A stretch of DNA of 64,000 nt from NCBI RefSeq assembly GCF_903815225.1, contig NZ_LR813084.1, positions 2,770,501-2,834,500 on the forward strand, written 5' to 3'. Source of the stretch: Delftia tsuruhatensis. Its GTDB lineage: Bacteria; Pseudomonadota; Gammaproteobacteria; Burkholderiales; Burkholderiaceae_C. The position numbers and the translations under genes are program-made. Each line of letters begins with the position of its first letter. The stretch's first letter is position 1. Below are positions 52,422 through 61,489 of this stretch, in pieces. A model generated the notes under the pieces. That model saw nothing but the letters and a program-made list of their open reading frames with translations. It did not search any database and was not told the DNA's origin.

Positions 52422-52432
52422 GGCGGTGCTGC

Positions 52433-52969
52433 CTACTTGATCTGGCGCTTTTCCAGCTTGCGTGCCAGCGTGCGACGGTGCATGCCCAGGCGGCGCGCGG
52501 CTTCGGAGATGTTGAAGTCGCTCTCGGCCAGGGTCTCGTGGATGTGCTCCCACTCCAGTGTCTTGATGGAGGTGGGGTTGCGTGACAGCTCCACATCGGT
52601 GCGGCCTTCGAGGCGGCCGAAGGCGGCCTCGATGTCGTCGGTGTTCGATGGCTTGGCCAGGTAGTGGCAGGCGCCGAGCTTGACGGCCTCCACGGCCGTG
52701 GCGATGCTGGCGTAGCCCGTAAGCACCACGATCAGTGCCTGGGGGTTGTGCCGGTGCAGCATCTGCACACAGCTCAGGCCTGAGGCATTGCCGGCCAGCT
52801 TGAGGTCCATGACCGCGTATTGCGGGTTGTGCGATTGCAGCAGCTCGCGCACCTCCTCGGCGCTGGCGGCCTGCAGGACGCGGTAGCCGCGTCGCTCGAA
52901 GGAGCGGGTCAGCGTGCGTGCGAAGGTCACATCGTCTTCAACCAGCAGCAGGAGGCGGGAGCTTTCCAT
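52433..52969 (-). CDS. regA: Redox response regulator, RegA/PrrA/ActR family
   Basis: Protein of 178 residues. Receiver domain with the acidic pair EDD (11-13), phosphorylatable Asp55 in YAVMDLKL, Thr in VLTGYAS and Lys in YLAKPS. The C-terminal Fis-type HTH, ISEAARRLGMHRRTLARKLEKR, is highly characteristic of RegA/PrrA. It regulates respiratory and redox genes, here very likely the adjacent cyo operon. It follows regB by 26 bases. Confidence 0.93.
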   Translation of the reverse strand: MESSRLLLLVEDDVTFARTLTRSFERRGYRVLQAASAEEVRELLQSHNPQYAVMDLKLAGNASGLSCVQMLHRHNPQALIVVLTGYASIATAVEAVKLGACHYLAKPSNTDDIEAAFGRLEGRTDVELSRNPTSIKTLEWEHIHETLAESDFNISEAARRLGMHRRTLARKLEKRQIK

Positions 52970-52995
52970 GGAGGGGTGGGTCTGTAGGCGCCGCT

Positions 52996-54297
52996 TCAGG
53001 CGCCGGTTTCTATGGCAATCGATGACAGGGGCAGGCGGATTTCCACCTCGCTGCCGCGTGGTGTGAGGTTGCGCACCTGGACACGCCCGCCCAGCGAGCG
53101 GGCCACGTTGAGCACCAGGAACAGGCCCAGGCCTCGGCCTGGTCGTCCCGTCTTGGTGGACACATGGCGCTGGCCCAGTTGCTCCAGCACCATGGGGGCA
53201 AAGCCGGGACCCTTGTCACGCACTGCGATGCACAGCATGCCGGTGCGCACGGACAGGTGCAGCGCGACATGGCCGGGGGAGGCCTCGGCCGCATTGTCGA
53301 GCACATTGCAAACCATTTGCTGAAGCGCGGTATCGGACAGGATGGGAAAGTCCTCCCCGGCCTGGATGTAGTCGAAGTGCTCGACGGTATGGCGCGACTG
53401 CCAGTGCGCGACCACGCCATCCATGAAGGTGCGCAGCGTGGTGGCCTGCGGTGCATCGGCGCGGGTCTCGCCGGCCGACATCAGCACGCTGGAGACGATG
53501 GACTTGCAGCGCAGCAGTTGCTGCTGCATCTCCTGGAGGTCGGCCAGCAGATCGGGCTCGTGCGTGACGGCCGGCATGCGCTGCCAGTCGCCGAGGATGA
53601 CGGACATGGTGGACAGGGGCGTGCCCAGCTCGTGGGCGGCACCTGTGGCCAGCAGGCCCATGCGCACGATGTGCTCTTTCTCGCTCGCGCGCTGGCGCAT
53701 GTCGGCCAGCCGCGCGTCGCGCCGGCGCAGGTTGGTGACGATGCGGCGAAGGAAGACGACCAGCAGCACCGTGGTCAGTCCGAAGCTGATCAGCACGCCA
53801 CTCACATACAGGCCGGGCAGCCCATCGGGACCGGCCGTGCCTATGGGCAGGGGCCAGTGCACGATGGCCAGCACCAGGGTGCACAGCGAGGTGGTGGCGA
53901 CGATGATCCAGGCATGCACTGGCCGGAGCAGCACCGCGCCCAGGATGCCCTGCAGCAGGAACAGGTAGATGAACGGGTTGCTGGCACCGCCGCTGAGATA
54001 CAGCTGTATGGCCAGGGCGAGCACATCGGCCAGCAGGGCCAGGAACAGGTTGCGCGCGGAGATGTGGCGGCGGTGGCTGCGATACCAGTAGATGTAGCCC
54101 AGGTTCGTGAAGACGGTGGCCAGCAGCACCAGGGCCATGGCCGGCAGCGGCAGGTGGATGCCGAAGCCGTAGTGCACCAGGGAGATGGTGATCACCTGCC
54201 CGACCACGGCGAACCAGCGCAGCTGTATCAGCAGCTGCATGTTCTGGCGTTCCGTGGTGCGTTCGACGCGGAACAGGGACTCTGAAGGCGAATTCAC
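52996..54297 (-). CDS. regB: Redox sensor histidine kinase, RegB/PrrB family
   Basis: Protein of 433 residues. Six membrane helices occupy about 25-185, and the quinone-sensing GGxxNPF motif is GGASNPF at 103-109. The H box is ATGAAHELGTPLSTM with His222. Cys264 in LLRCKSI matches the redox-active Cys265 of Rhodobacter RegB. The ATPase domain has NVLDNAAEA (N box), DKGPGFAP and GRGLGLFL. It senses ubiquinone redox state and phosphorylates RegA. Its gene is separated from SURF1 by a terminator-like hairpin. Confidence 0.94.
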   Translation of the reverse strand: MNSPSESLFRVERTTERQNMQLLIQLRWFAVVGQVITISLVHYGFGIHLPLPAMALVLLATVFTNLGYIYWYRSHRRHISARNLFLALLADVLALAIQLYLSGGASNPFIYLFLLQGILGAVLLRPVHAWIIVATTSLCTLVLAIVHWPLPIGTAGPDGLPGLYVSGVLISFGLTTVLLVVFLRRIVTNLRRRDARLADMRQRASEKEHIVRMGLLATGAAHELGTPLSTMSVILGDWQRMPAVTHEPDLLADLQEMQQQLLRCKSIVSSVLMSAGETRADAPQATTLRTFMDGVVAHWQSRHTVEHFDYIQAGEDFPILSDTALQQMVCNVLDNAAEASPGHVALHLSVRTGMLCIAVRDKGPGFAPMVLEQLGQRHVSTKTGRPGRGLGLFLVLNVARSLGGRVQVRNLTPRGSEVEIRLPLSSIAIETGA

Positions 54298-54360
54298 GCC
54301 GGCGATTGTGCGCTACCGCAGGCAGCCGTGGCGCGGCAGGGTCTTGTAGAGGACTGGCGT

Positions 54361-54390
54361 AAAAAGAAGGCCACCGATGTCATCGGCGGC
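54361..54390 (-). terminator. Terminator after the cyoABCD-SURF1 operon
   Basis: ggccaccgat (54369-54378) and atcggcggcc (54381-54390) form a 10-bp stem with one mismatch; on the - strand the stem is followed by the T-rich ttcttttt (54368-54361). It lies between the SURF1 stop and the regB start. Confidence 0.75.
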
Positions 54391-54412
54391 CCTGTTGCTT
54401 GCAGCGACGGCT

Positions 54413-55207
54413 TTACGGCTTTACGGGCTTGCTGCTTGCCTGTCGGTCATTGCGCCTGACCAGCCAAGCGGCACCGACCACCATCAGCGCCAGCCCGTAC
54501 CAGGTCAGCGCATAGACCAGGTGGCTGTTGGGGAAGCGGATCACGGTCATCCCCGGGCGCGGCCAGGTGCCGTCTGCCACGGGCTGACCCGGCAGGCCTG
54601 CGTCGATGAAGTAGGGGGCTGCATGGTCCAGGCCCTGGGCCTGAGCAATGGCTGCCACATCGCGCGAGAACCAGCGCTGCTGCGCGGGGTCGTTCTCGCG
54701 CAGGAAGCCGCCGCGTGGCTCGCTCAGGCGCAGCAGGCCGGCCACCGCGACGCTGTCCCGTGCGGGCGCGGCCTCGGGAGACTGCGTCTGCCAACGGGCG
54801 CGTTGCTCGGCGGGAACGAAGCCCCGGTTGATCAGCACCTGGCTGCCATCGTCCAGTTGCAAAGGCGTGAGAACCCAGAAGCCTGCGCCCAGCTCGGTCA
54901 CGGCCTGGGTCAGCACGGTCTTGTCGGCAAGCCAGTGTCCGCTGGCCCGTACGGCGCGGTATTCGTGGCCGGCCGCCGTGATGTCCGGCCATTCGGCCAC
55001 CGGCGGCAGGGCGGAGGGGGCGGCGTGCACGCGCTGGTCGACGCGTTCGATCAGATCCAGTTTCCAGGCGCGCCGCTGCACCTGCCAGCTGCCCAGGAGG
55101 ATGAAGCCCAAAAACAAGGCGATGCCCACCGAGATGAGCATCGCCTGTGCAAGTGCGCCACGCCGGCGCGTGGCGCCGGCGTGGCTGGAGGGGCCGGAGG
55201 CGGTCAA
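54413..55207 (-). CDS. SURF1-family oxidase assembly protein
   Basis: Protein of 264 residues from the TTG at 55207, which overlaps the cyoD stop (TTGA). One membrane helix near the start (MLISVGIALFLGFILLGSWQVQRRAWK) and one at the end (LVYALTWYGLALMVVGAAWL) flank a periplasmic domain with VLINRGFVP and PRGGFLRENDP. SURF1 helps insert heme A into aa3-type oxidases. Its presence here with ctaA suggests the oxidase may use heme A. Confidence 0.9.
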   Translation of the reverse strand: MTASGPSSHAGATRRRGALAQAMLISVGIALFLGFILLGSWQVQRRAWKLDLIERVDQRVHAAPSALPPVAEWPDITAAGHEYRAVRASGHWLADKTVLTQAVTELGAGFWVLTPLQLDDGSQVLINRGFVPAEQRARWQTQSPEAAPARDSVAVAGLLRLSEPRGGFLRENDPAQQRWFSRDVAAIAQAQGLDHAAPYFIDAGLPGQPVADGTWPRPGMTVIRFPNSHLVYALTWYGLALMVVGAAWLVRRNDRQASSKPVKP

Positions 55208-55644
55208 GGCGTGACCACGGCCGGGGCCGTCTGCGCCGCAGGTGCGGCCGGCATGGTGTGCTGGGGCATCATGTTGGTGTTCATGTGGAACATGACCCAC
55301 AGCGTGCCGGCGATGCCGATGGCCACGAAGACCACGGTGAAGATGGTGGACAGCATGGTCCAGCCGCCTTCGATCTTTCCGTTCATGTGCAGGAAGAAGA
55401 TCATGTGGACCACGATCTGCACCACGGCGAAGCCACCGAGCACGAGCACCGCCGTCGCACGGTCGGAGATGACGTTGGCCATCACCAGCCAGAACGGGAT
55501 GGCCGTCAGGATGATGGACAGCACGAAGCCCCACATGTAGCCCGAGAAGGTGCTGTGCGGGCCGGCATCGTGGTGGTGGTCGTCATGGCCATGATGGTCG
55601 TGGTGACCGTGGCCATGGCCGGCGTGGATGTCGTGTGCAGCCAT
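55204..55644 (-). CDS. cyoD: Cytochrome o-type ubiquinol oxidase subunit IV
   Basis: Protein of 146 residues. The first 30 are remarkably His-rich (GHGHGHHDHHGHDDHHHD), then three membrane helices as usual for CyoD. It is more His-rich than E. coli CyoD. It supports assembly of the copper site in subunit I; the His stretch could bind copper, which is inference. It begins right after cyoC. Confidence 0.92.
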   Translation of the reverse strand: MAAHDIHAGHGHGHHDHHGHDDHHHDAGPHSTFSGYMWGFVLSIILTAIPFWLVMANVISDRATAVLVLGGFAVVQIVVHMIFFLHMNGKIEGGWTMLSTIFTVVFVAIGIAGTLWVMFHMNTNMMPQHTMPAAPAAQTAPAVVTP

Positions 55645-56277
55645 TTACAGCACCCCCATCAGGTAAACAAAAGTGAAGACGCCGATCCAGATCACGTCCA
55701 GGAAGTGCCAGAACATCGACAGGCACATCAGGCGGCGGTTGTTCTCGGGCGTCAGGCCGTGCTTGTTGATCTGGATCATCAGGGTGACCAGCCAGATCAG
55801 GCCGAAGGTCACGTGCAGGCCGTGGGTGCCCACCAGCGTGAAGAACGAGGACAGGAAGGCGCTGCGCTGCGGGCCGGCGCCTTCGTGCAGCAGGTGGGAG
55901 AACTCATAGAGTTCCAGGCCCAGGAAGCACAGACCGAACAGGCCGGTGATGGCCAGCCACAGCTGGGTGCCGCCGATCTTGCCCTGCTGCTTTTGCAGCA
56001 TGGCGAAGCCGAAGGTGATGGACGACAGCAGCAGGAAGGCCGTGTTCATGGCCACCAGCGGCAGGTCGAACAACTGCGCGCCCGTGGGGCCGGCCGCGTA
56101 GCTGCGGCCCAGCACGCCGTAGGTGGCGAACAGCGCCGCGAAGATCAGGCAGTCGCTCATCAGGTAGAGCCAGAAGCCCAGGGCGGTGCCGTTTTCGGGA
56201 TGGGGTTCCTCGGCGAGGTGGAACTCGCGCGGAGCCAGGGCGGCAGCGCCGCCTGCGGTGTAACGGATATCAGACAT
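55645..56277 (-). CDS. cyoC: Cytochrome o-type ubiquinol oxidase subunit III
   Basis: Protein of 210 residues with five membrane helices: [74 protein letters not shown] and [21 protein letters not shown]. The conserved E in GLELYEF and the HFLDVIWI block are typical for subunit III. It overlaps cyoB by 8 bases and abuts cyoD. Confidence 0.95.
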   Translation of the reverse strand: MSDIRYTAGGAAALAPREFHLAEEPHPENGTALGFWLYLMSDCLIFAALFATYGVLGRSYAAGPTGAQLFDLPLVAMNTAFLLLSSITFGFAMLQKQQGKIGGTQLWLAITGLFGLCFLGLELYEFSHLLHEGAGPQRSAFLSSFFTLVGTHGLHVTFGLIWLVTLMIQINKHGLTPENNRRLMCLSMFWHFLDVIWIGVFTFVYLMGVL

Positions 56278-58276
56278 GACGTGCCAGCTGTTGTGTGCGC
56301 AGCTCCTCCGTGGCCGAGACTTCGGCGGCGGGGATGTAGTAGTCGCGCTTGTAGTTGAACGTGTGGATGATCGATGCCAGCACGGTGGCGGCGAAGGAGG
56401 CGATCGCCAGGGGCCACATGTGCCAGATCATCGCGAAGCCGAAGACCGTGGACAGTGCAGCGATCACCACGCCGGCGCCGGTGTTGGCGGGCATGTGGAT
56501 GGGCTTGAAGCCGGACAGCGGACGCTTGTAGCCGTGCTTCTTCATGTCCCACCAGGCATCGATCTCATGTACCACGGGCGTGAAGGCGAAGTTGTACTGG
56601 GGAGGGGGCGAGGAGGTGGCCCATTCCAGCGTACGGCCTTCCCAGGGGTCGCCGGTCTCGTCGCGCAGCTGGTCGCGCTTGAAGAAGCTGACCACGAGCT
56701 GGATCAGGAAGCTGCCGATGCCCAGGGCGACCAGGCCGGCACCGCAGGCTGCGATCACGAACCAGATCTGCAGGGAGGGATCCTCGAAGTGGTTGGCACG
56801 GCGGGTCACGCCCATCAGGCCCAGCACGTACAGCGGCGTGAAGGCCACCCAGAAGCCGACCAGCCAGAACCAGAAGGAGCACTTGCCCCAGAACTCGTCC
56901 AGCTTGTAGCCGAAGGCCTTGGGGAACCAGAAGTTGATGCCGGCGAACACGCCGAACACCACGCCGCCGATGATCACGTTGTGGAAGTGGGCGATCAGGA
57001 ACAGGCTGTTGTGCAGCACGAAGTCGGCCGGGGGAACGGCCAGCAGCACGCCAGTCATGCCGCCGATGGCGAAGGTGCACATGAAGCCCACGGTCCACAG
57101 CATCGGCACGGTGAAGCGGATGCGGCCGCGGTACATGGTGAACAGCCAGTTGAAGATCTTGGCGCCCGTCGGGATCGAGATGATCATCGTCGTGATGCCG
57201 AAGAAGGTGTTCACGCTGGCGCCGGAGCCCATGGTGAAGAAGTGGTGCAGCCAGACCAGATAGGACAGGATGGTGATACACACCGTCGCGTACACCATGG
57301 AGGTGTAGCCGAACAGGCGCTTGCGGCTGAAGGTCGAGACGATCTCGGAGAAGATGCCGAAGCAGGGCAGGATCAGGATGTAGACCTCGGGGTGGCCCCA
57401 GATCCAGATCAGGTTCACGTACAGCATGGGGTTGCCGCCCAGCTCATTCGTGAAGAAGTTCGTGCCGACGTAGCGGTCCAGCGACATCAGCACCAGGGCT
57501 GCGGTCAGAATGGGGAACGAGGCCACGATCAGCGCGTTCGTGCACAGGGCGGTCCAGGTGAAGACGGGCATCTTCATCAGGTTCATGCCGGGTGCGCGCA
57601 TCTTGATGATGGTCACGATCAGGTTGATGCCCGAGAGCGTCGTGCCGACGCCCGCCACCTGCAGGCCCCAGATGTAGTAGTCAAGCCCGACCCCGGGGTT
57701 CTGCGCGCCCAGGTTGGACAGCGCCAGCCAGCCGGAGGTGGAGAACTCGCCCAGGAACAGCGAGATCATCACCAGCACGGCGCCGCCCGTGGTCATCCAG
57801 AAGCTGAAGTTGTTCAGGAACGGGAAGGACACGTCGCGGGCGCCGATCTGCAGCGGCACCAGATAGTTCATCAGGCCGGTCACGAAAGGCATGGCCACGA
57901 AGAAGATCATGATCACGCCGTGGGCCGTGAAGATCTGGTCGTAGTGGTGCGGGGGCAGGTAGCCGAGGTTGTCGCCGAAGGCCATGGCCTGCTGCAGGCG
58001 CATCATCAGTGCGTCGGCGAAGCCGCGCAGCAGCATGACCAGACCGAGGATCATGTACATGATGCCGATCTTCTTGTGGTCGATGCTGCACAGCCAGTCG
58101 CGCCACAGCGGGCCCCAGAGGCGGAACTTGGTGAGCAGGCCCAGCACGCCGAGGCCGCCGAGCACCACGGCGATGAAGGTCACCAGCACGATGGGCTCAT
58201 GCGCCATCGGGATGGAGTCCCAGGTGATTCGTCCCAGCAGCCAATGAGCCTGCGCCGGGGAGGTATGTTCAGACAT
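56270..58276 (-). CDS. cyoB: Cytochrome o-type ubiquinol oxidase subunit I
   Basis: Protein of 668 residues with about 15 membrane helices. CuB ligands and cross-linked Tyr lie in [15 protein letters not shown]; the further CuB His pair is in [12 protein letters not shown]; heme ligands are in [15 protein letters not shown]; the low-spin heme His is in [17 protein letters not shown]. This is the heme-copper reaction core that reduces oxygen and pumps protons. Residues at heme-selective positions were not evaluated, so heme B/O versus heme A use is not settled. Confidence 0.96.
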   Translation of the reverse strand: MSEHTSPAQAHWLLGRITWDSIPMAHEPIVLVTFIAVVLGGLGVLGLLTKFRLWGPLWRDWLCSIDHKKIGIMYMILGLVMLLRGFADALMMRLQQAMAFGDNLGYLPPHHYDQIFTAHGVIMIFFVAMPFVTGLMNYLVPLQIGARDVSFPFLNNFSFWMTTGGAVLVMISLFLGEFSTSGWLALSNLGAQNPGVGLDYYIWGLQVAGVGTTLSGINLIVTIIKMRAPGMNLMKMPVFTWTALCTNALIVASFPILTAALVLMSLDRYVGTNFFTNELGGNPMLYVNLIWIWGHPEVYILILPCFGIFSEIVSTFSRKRLFGYTSMVYATVCITILSYLVWLHHFFTMGSGASVNTFFGITTMIISIPTGAKIFNWLFTMYRGRIRFTVPMLWTVGFMCTFAIGGMTGVLLAVPPADFVLHNSLFLIAHFHNVIIGGVVFGVFAGINFWFPKAFGYKLDEFWGKCSFWFWLVGFWVAFTPLYVLGLMGVTRRANHFEDPSLQIWFVIAACGAGLVALGIGSFLIQLVVSFFKRDQLRDETGDPWEGRTLEWATSSPPPQYNFAFTPVVHEIDAWWDMKKHGYKRPLSGFKPIHMPANTGAGVVIAALSTVFGFAMIWHMWPLAIASFAATVLASIIHTFNYKRDYYIPAAEVSATEELRTQQLARHV

Positions 58277-58341
58277 ATCGAGTCTCTTAGGTCGTTTGGG
58301 AGCGGGCGATGGCGTGGCCGCCGTCCGCCTCCGCTATCTGC

Positions 58342-59388
58342 TTATTGCTGTGCGCCAGCGGCCGAGCCGTCGCGCTGGTCCAGGAAGGCCACGACGCGGT
58401 CGGCGTTTTGCACCGTGCACACATCCTGGGGCAGGTTCATGCCCACGGCCTTGAGGTAGGCTTCACCGCCTGCGGCGTCGATGGCCATCATGTGGTGCAT
58501 GCACATCTTGCCTTCTTCGACGCAGCGGTTGAGCACCTTGTCGTACAGGCCCTCATCCACGGATGCGAAGCGCTCGACCGGATTGCGCTCGCTGGGCTTG
58601 ACCAGATTCAGGTAGGTGTCGCGCGTCAGGGCCTTGCCCTCGGACTTGGCCTTGGCCACCCACTGCTCGAACTCCTCGTCGCTCAGACCGTGGAACTTGA
58701 AGGTCATGCCCGAGAAGCCGGCGCCGCTGTAGTGCGAAGCCAGGCCGTGGAACACGCCAGGCTTGTTGATCACGGCGTTCAGCTCGGTCTGCATGCCGGG
58801 CATGGCGTAGATCATGCCGGCCAGGTCGGGAACGTAGAAGGCGTTCATCGTCGAGGTGGCGGTCAGCTTGAAGTGGATGGGCCTGTCCACGGGAGCGGCC
58901 AGCTCGTTGACGGTGGCGATGCCTTTTTCAGGGATGAAGAAGAGCCACTTCCAGTCCATGGCCACGACCTGCACCTCCATGGGCTTGACGTCGGTGCTCA
59001 AGGGCTTGGTGGCCGAGACGCGGTCCAGCGGACGGTAGGGGTCCAGCTTGTGGGTGCTGATCCAGGTGATGGCGCCCAGCGCAATGATGATCATCAGCGG
59101 CACGGACCAGATCACCAGCTCCAGCGTGGTGGAGTGGTGCCATTCGGGGTCGTAGCGGGCCTCCGTGTTCGACTGGCGGTACTTCCAGGCGAACAGCAGC
59201 GTGAGGATGATCACCGGGATGATGATGATCAGCATCAGCAAGGTGGCCGTGACCACCAGGTTGCCTTGCTGCGCGGCGATATCGCCGGCCGGGTTGAGCA
59301 CGACGGCTTTGCTGCAGCCAGTGAGACTGGCTGCCAAAGCGGCCGCGGTGAGCCATGCAGGCCCACGGAGTTCCTTGATTTTTAGCAT
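58342..59388 (-). CDS. cyoA: Cytochrome o-type ubiquinol oxidase subunit II (lipoprotein, no CuA site)
   Basis: Protein of 348 residues. Lipobox ASLTGC sets Cys25 as the lipidated residue. Two membrane helices (about 42-66 and 88-108) precede the periplasmic cupredoxin domain. Where cytochrome c oxidases carry the CuA ligands, this protein reads HYSGAGFSGMTFKFHG with no Cys, so it is a quinol-oxidizing subunit. The C-terminal CyoA extension contains CVEEGKMCMHHM. First gene of the operon; the promoter should be in 59389-59500. Confidence 0.95.
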   Translation of the reverse strand: MLKIKELRGPAWLTAAALAASLTGCSKAVVLNPAGDIAAQQGNLVVTATLLMLIIIIPVIILTLLFAWKYRQSNTEARYDPEWHHSTTLELVIWSVPLMIIIALGAITWISTHKLDPYRPLDRVSATKPLSTDVKPMEVQVVAMDWKWLFFIPEKGIATVNELAAPVDRPIHFKLTATSTMNAFYVPDLAGMIYAMPGMQTELNAVINKPGVFHGLASHYSGAGFSGMTFKFHGLSDEEFEQWVAKAKSEGKALTRDTYLNLVKPSERNPVERFASVDEGLYDKVLNRCVEEGKMCMHHMMAIDAAGGEAYLKAVGMNLPQDVCTVQNADRVVAFLDQRDGSAAGAQQ

Positions 59389-59467
59389 GCTAGGGGCGCG
59401 ACAAGAGCGCGTTTACATAGAAACGCGGATTACAAGATCCGGGCAAATGTATTACGAAGTATAAATT

Positions 59468-59490
59468 TGTCCATTGGACATTTTGTCCAA
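59468..59490. promoter_or_regulatory. Overlapping palindromes upstream of cyoA, possible operator
   Basis: tgtcca-t-tggaca (59468-59480) and ttggaca-ttt-tgtccaa (59474-59490) are perfect overlapping repeats in the 307-base gap (59389-59695) between the divergent cyoA and the transporter gene. The surrounding AT-rich bases (59445-59475) could be the cyo promoter. Nothing else was recognised in the gap. Confidence 0.55.
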
Positions 59491-59695
59491 CGTCAAGGAG
59501 AAGGCGGGAACTTTCTGCTACCTGGCGGGGTGGACCGGGCGGGATGGGCCTGCCCCCCGGCCCGGAGACCGCATTTCGGGGCGGTGCGCAGCAGGATAAA
59601 CACCGACATCGGCCAAGGTGAAACCGCCCTTGCGCCAGATCAAGCGAGGGCGTAGAACGGAGCCGTCAGTGAGACGAGACAAGGAGCATCCATCT

Positions 59696-61033
59696 ATGAG
59701 CGGCCTCGACACAACTGCAAGCTTCCCCGCCGGAGGCTATGAGAGCAAGGAATCTCTGTCCCGCGCCGACACCCACGAGGATGTCACGCCCAACGAGATC
59801 GCGGTCGGCGTGATCATCGGGCGGTCCTCGGAGTACTTCGACTTCTTCGTGTTCGGCATCGCCTGCGTGCTGGTCTTCCCGGCACTGCTGTTTCCCTTCC
59901 TCTCCAAGCTCGACGGCACGCTGATGTCGTTCGCCATCTTCGCGCTGGCCTTCGTCGCGCGCCCGCTGGGCACGGCGCTGTCCATGGCCGTTCAGCGGCG
60001 ATGGGGGCGCGCGACCAAGCTGACGCTGGCACTGTTCCTGCTGGGCGTGTGCACGGTGGGCATGGCCTTCCTGCCCAGCTATCAGCAGGCGGGCGTGAAC
60101 GCCATCATCGCGCTGGCGGTGCTGCGCGTGGGGCAGGGCATTGCCCTGGGCGGATCCTGGGACGGCCTGCCGTCGCTGCTGGCCATGTCGGCTCCCAAGA
60201 ACCGACGGGGCTGGTATTCGATGATCGGCCAGCTGGGCGCTCCCCTGGGCTTCGTGCTCGCGGCAGGCCTGTTCGCCTTCATCTATGCCCATGTCGATGC
60301 CGACGAGTTCCTCGGTTGGGGCTGGCGCTATCCGTTCTGCGTGGCCTTCGCCATCAACGTGGTGGCGCTGTTCGCGCGCCTGCGGCTGGTCGTGGGTCAG
60401 TCCTATACCGAACTGCTGGCCCAGCGTGAGCTGGAACCCATGGGCGTGCTGCCGCTGATGCGCGACGAAGGCCGCAACGTGGTGATCGGCGCCTTCGCGG
60501 CCCTGGCCAGCTTCGCGCTGTTCCACCTGGTGACCATCTTCCCGCTGTCCTGGATCTCGCTGTACTCGGACCAGTCGGTGAACCATGTGCTGGGCGTGCA
60601 GATCGTCGGCGCCCTGTGCGCGGCCGTGGCCATCATGGTCTCGGGCTGGCTGGCCGACCGTGTCGGTCGGCGCAACACCCTGGGCACCATGGCCTGCCTG
60701 ATCGGCATCTTCAGCTTCCTGGCGCCCTGGCTGCTGGGCAGCGGCGCGGCCGGCAACAACGTGTTCATCATCGTGGGCTTCATCCTGCTGGGCCTGTCCT
60801 ACGGCCAGGCCGCAGGCACGGTGACGTCCAACTTCCCCTCACGCTATCGCTACACCGGCGCGGCCTTGTCCTCGGACATGGCCTGGCTGGTAGGCGCCGC
60901 GTTCGCTCCGCTGGTGGCGCTGGGTGTGTCCTCGCGCTTCGGGCTGGTGGCGCTCGGTATCTATCTGCTGTCGGGTGCGCTGTGCACCCTGGCGGCGCTG
61001 GGCATCAACCGGGCCATCGAGACGCGCGACTGA
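59696..61033 (+). CDS. MHS-type MFS transporter
   Basis: Protein of 445 residues from the ATG at 59696, which has aaggag about 9 bases upstream. Twelve membrane helices; the MHS-type start IAVGVIIGRSSEYFDFFVFGIACVLVFP and the loop WLADRVGRRNTLG are seen. Members carry organic acids, betaines or shikimate with protons. Substrate unknown. Followed by a strong terminator. Confidence 0.9.
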   Translation: MSGLDTTASFPAGGYESKESLSRADTHEDVTPNEIAVGVIIGRSSEYFDFFVFGIACVLVFPALLFPFLSKLDGTLMSFAIFALAFVARPLGTALSMAVQRRWGRATKLTLALFLLGVCTVGMAFLPSYQQAGVNAIIALAVLRVGQGIALGGSWDGLPSLLAMSAPKNRRGWYSMIGQLGAPLGFVLAAGLFAFIYAHVDADEFLGWGWRYPFCVAFAINVVALFARLRLVVGQSYTELLAQRELEPMGVLPLMRDEGRNVVIGAFAALASFALFHLVTIFPLSWISLYSDQSVNHVLGVQIVGALCAAVAIMVSGWLADRVGRRNTLGTMACLIGIFSFLAPWLLGSGAAGNNVFIIVGFILLGLSYGQAAGTVTSNFPSRYRYTGAALSSDMAWLVGAAFAPLVALGVSSRFGLVALGIYLLSGALCTLAALGINRAIETRD

Positions 61034-61051
61034 ACTGGCCCTCGCAAGCCA

Positions 61052-61077
61052 AAGGCCGGCTCTGCCGGCCTTTTTCG
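61052..61077 (+). terminator. Rho-independent terminator after the MHS transporter
   Basis: aaggccggc (61052-61060), loop tct, gccggcctt (61064-61072), then ttttcg. A perfect 9-bp stem with a T tract on the + strand; the A residues before it could also serve the convergent gene. Confidence 0.88.
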
Positions 61078-61090
61078 TTGTGCCTTCGCC

Positions 61091-61423
61091 TCAGGGGTTT
61101 TCACCGTAGCGCTGCTTGAAGTCGAATTCGAGCCTGTCGCAGTCCTGCACCGACTCAAACTGCTGCGTCTTGCGCTCGGCCTCGGGCCGCGCGGTTTCCT
61201 TGCGGCAGATCTTGATGGTTTCGCGCTCCACCCAGCGCGCCTCGCCCTCTGGCGTGGACAGCAGCTGGCCAGCCAGCATGAGTACAGCGAAAAAGGCCAC
61301 GGGCAGGCCGATGAGCCAGGGCACGATGCTGCTTTTCGGTGGCTTGGCCGGATGGGACCCGTTGGCGCTGGCGGCGGGGGGCGGTTCGCTGGAATGAGGC
61401 TCGGGTGTCTGTGGTTGCGCCAT
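61091..61423 (-). CDS. Hypothetical single-span membrane protein
   Basis: Protein of 110 residues. A Pro/Ser/Ala-rich N-terminus precedes one membrane helix (IVPWLIGLPVAFFAVLMLAGQLL) and a charged C-terminal part with two Cys (IKICRKETARPEAERKTQQFESVQDCDRLEF). No family was recognised. It lies after the terminator and 66 bases beyond the end of the lysR gene on the same strand. Confidence 0.65.
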   Translation of the reverse strand: MAQPQTPEPHSSEPPPAASANGSHPAKPPKSSIVPWLIGLPVAFFAVLMLAGQLLSTPEGEARWVERETIKICRKETARPEAERKTQQFESVQDCDRLEFDFKQRYGENP

Positions 61424-61489
61424 GGTGTGCTTGCTGTGGTTCCGGCTGGCGATTATCCGGGGCGCCCGTCGCGCGCAGCCTGAGCGGGA

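Noticed and set aside
56276-58459. 727-codon open frame on the + strand opposite cyoB
   Set aside because: Antisense shadow; extreme Glu/Asp/His/Gln repetitive composition arises from the complement of cyoB codons.
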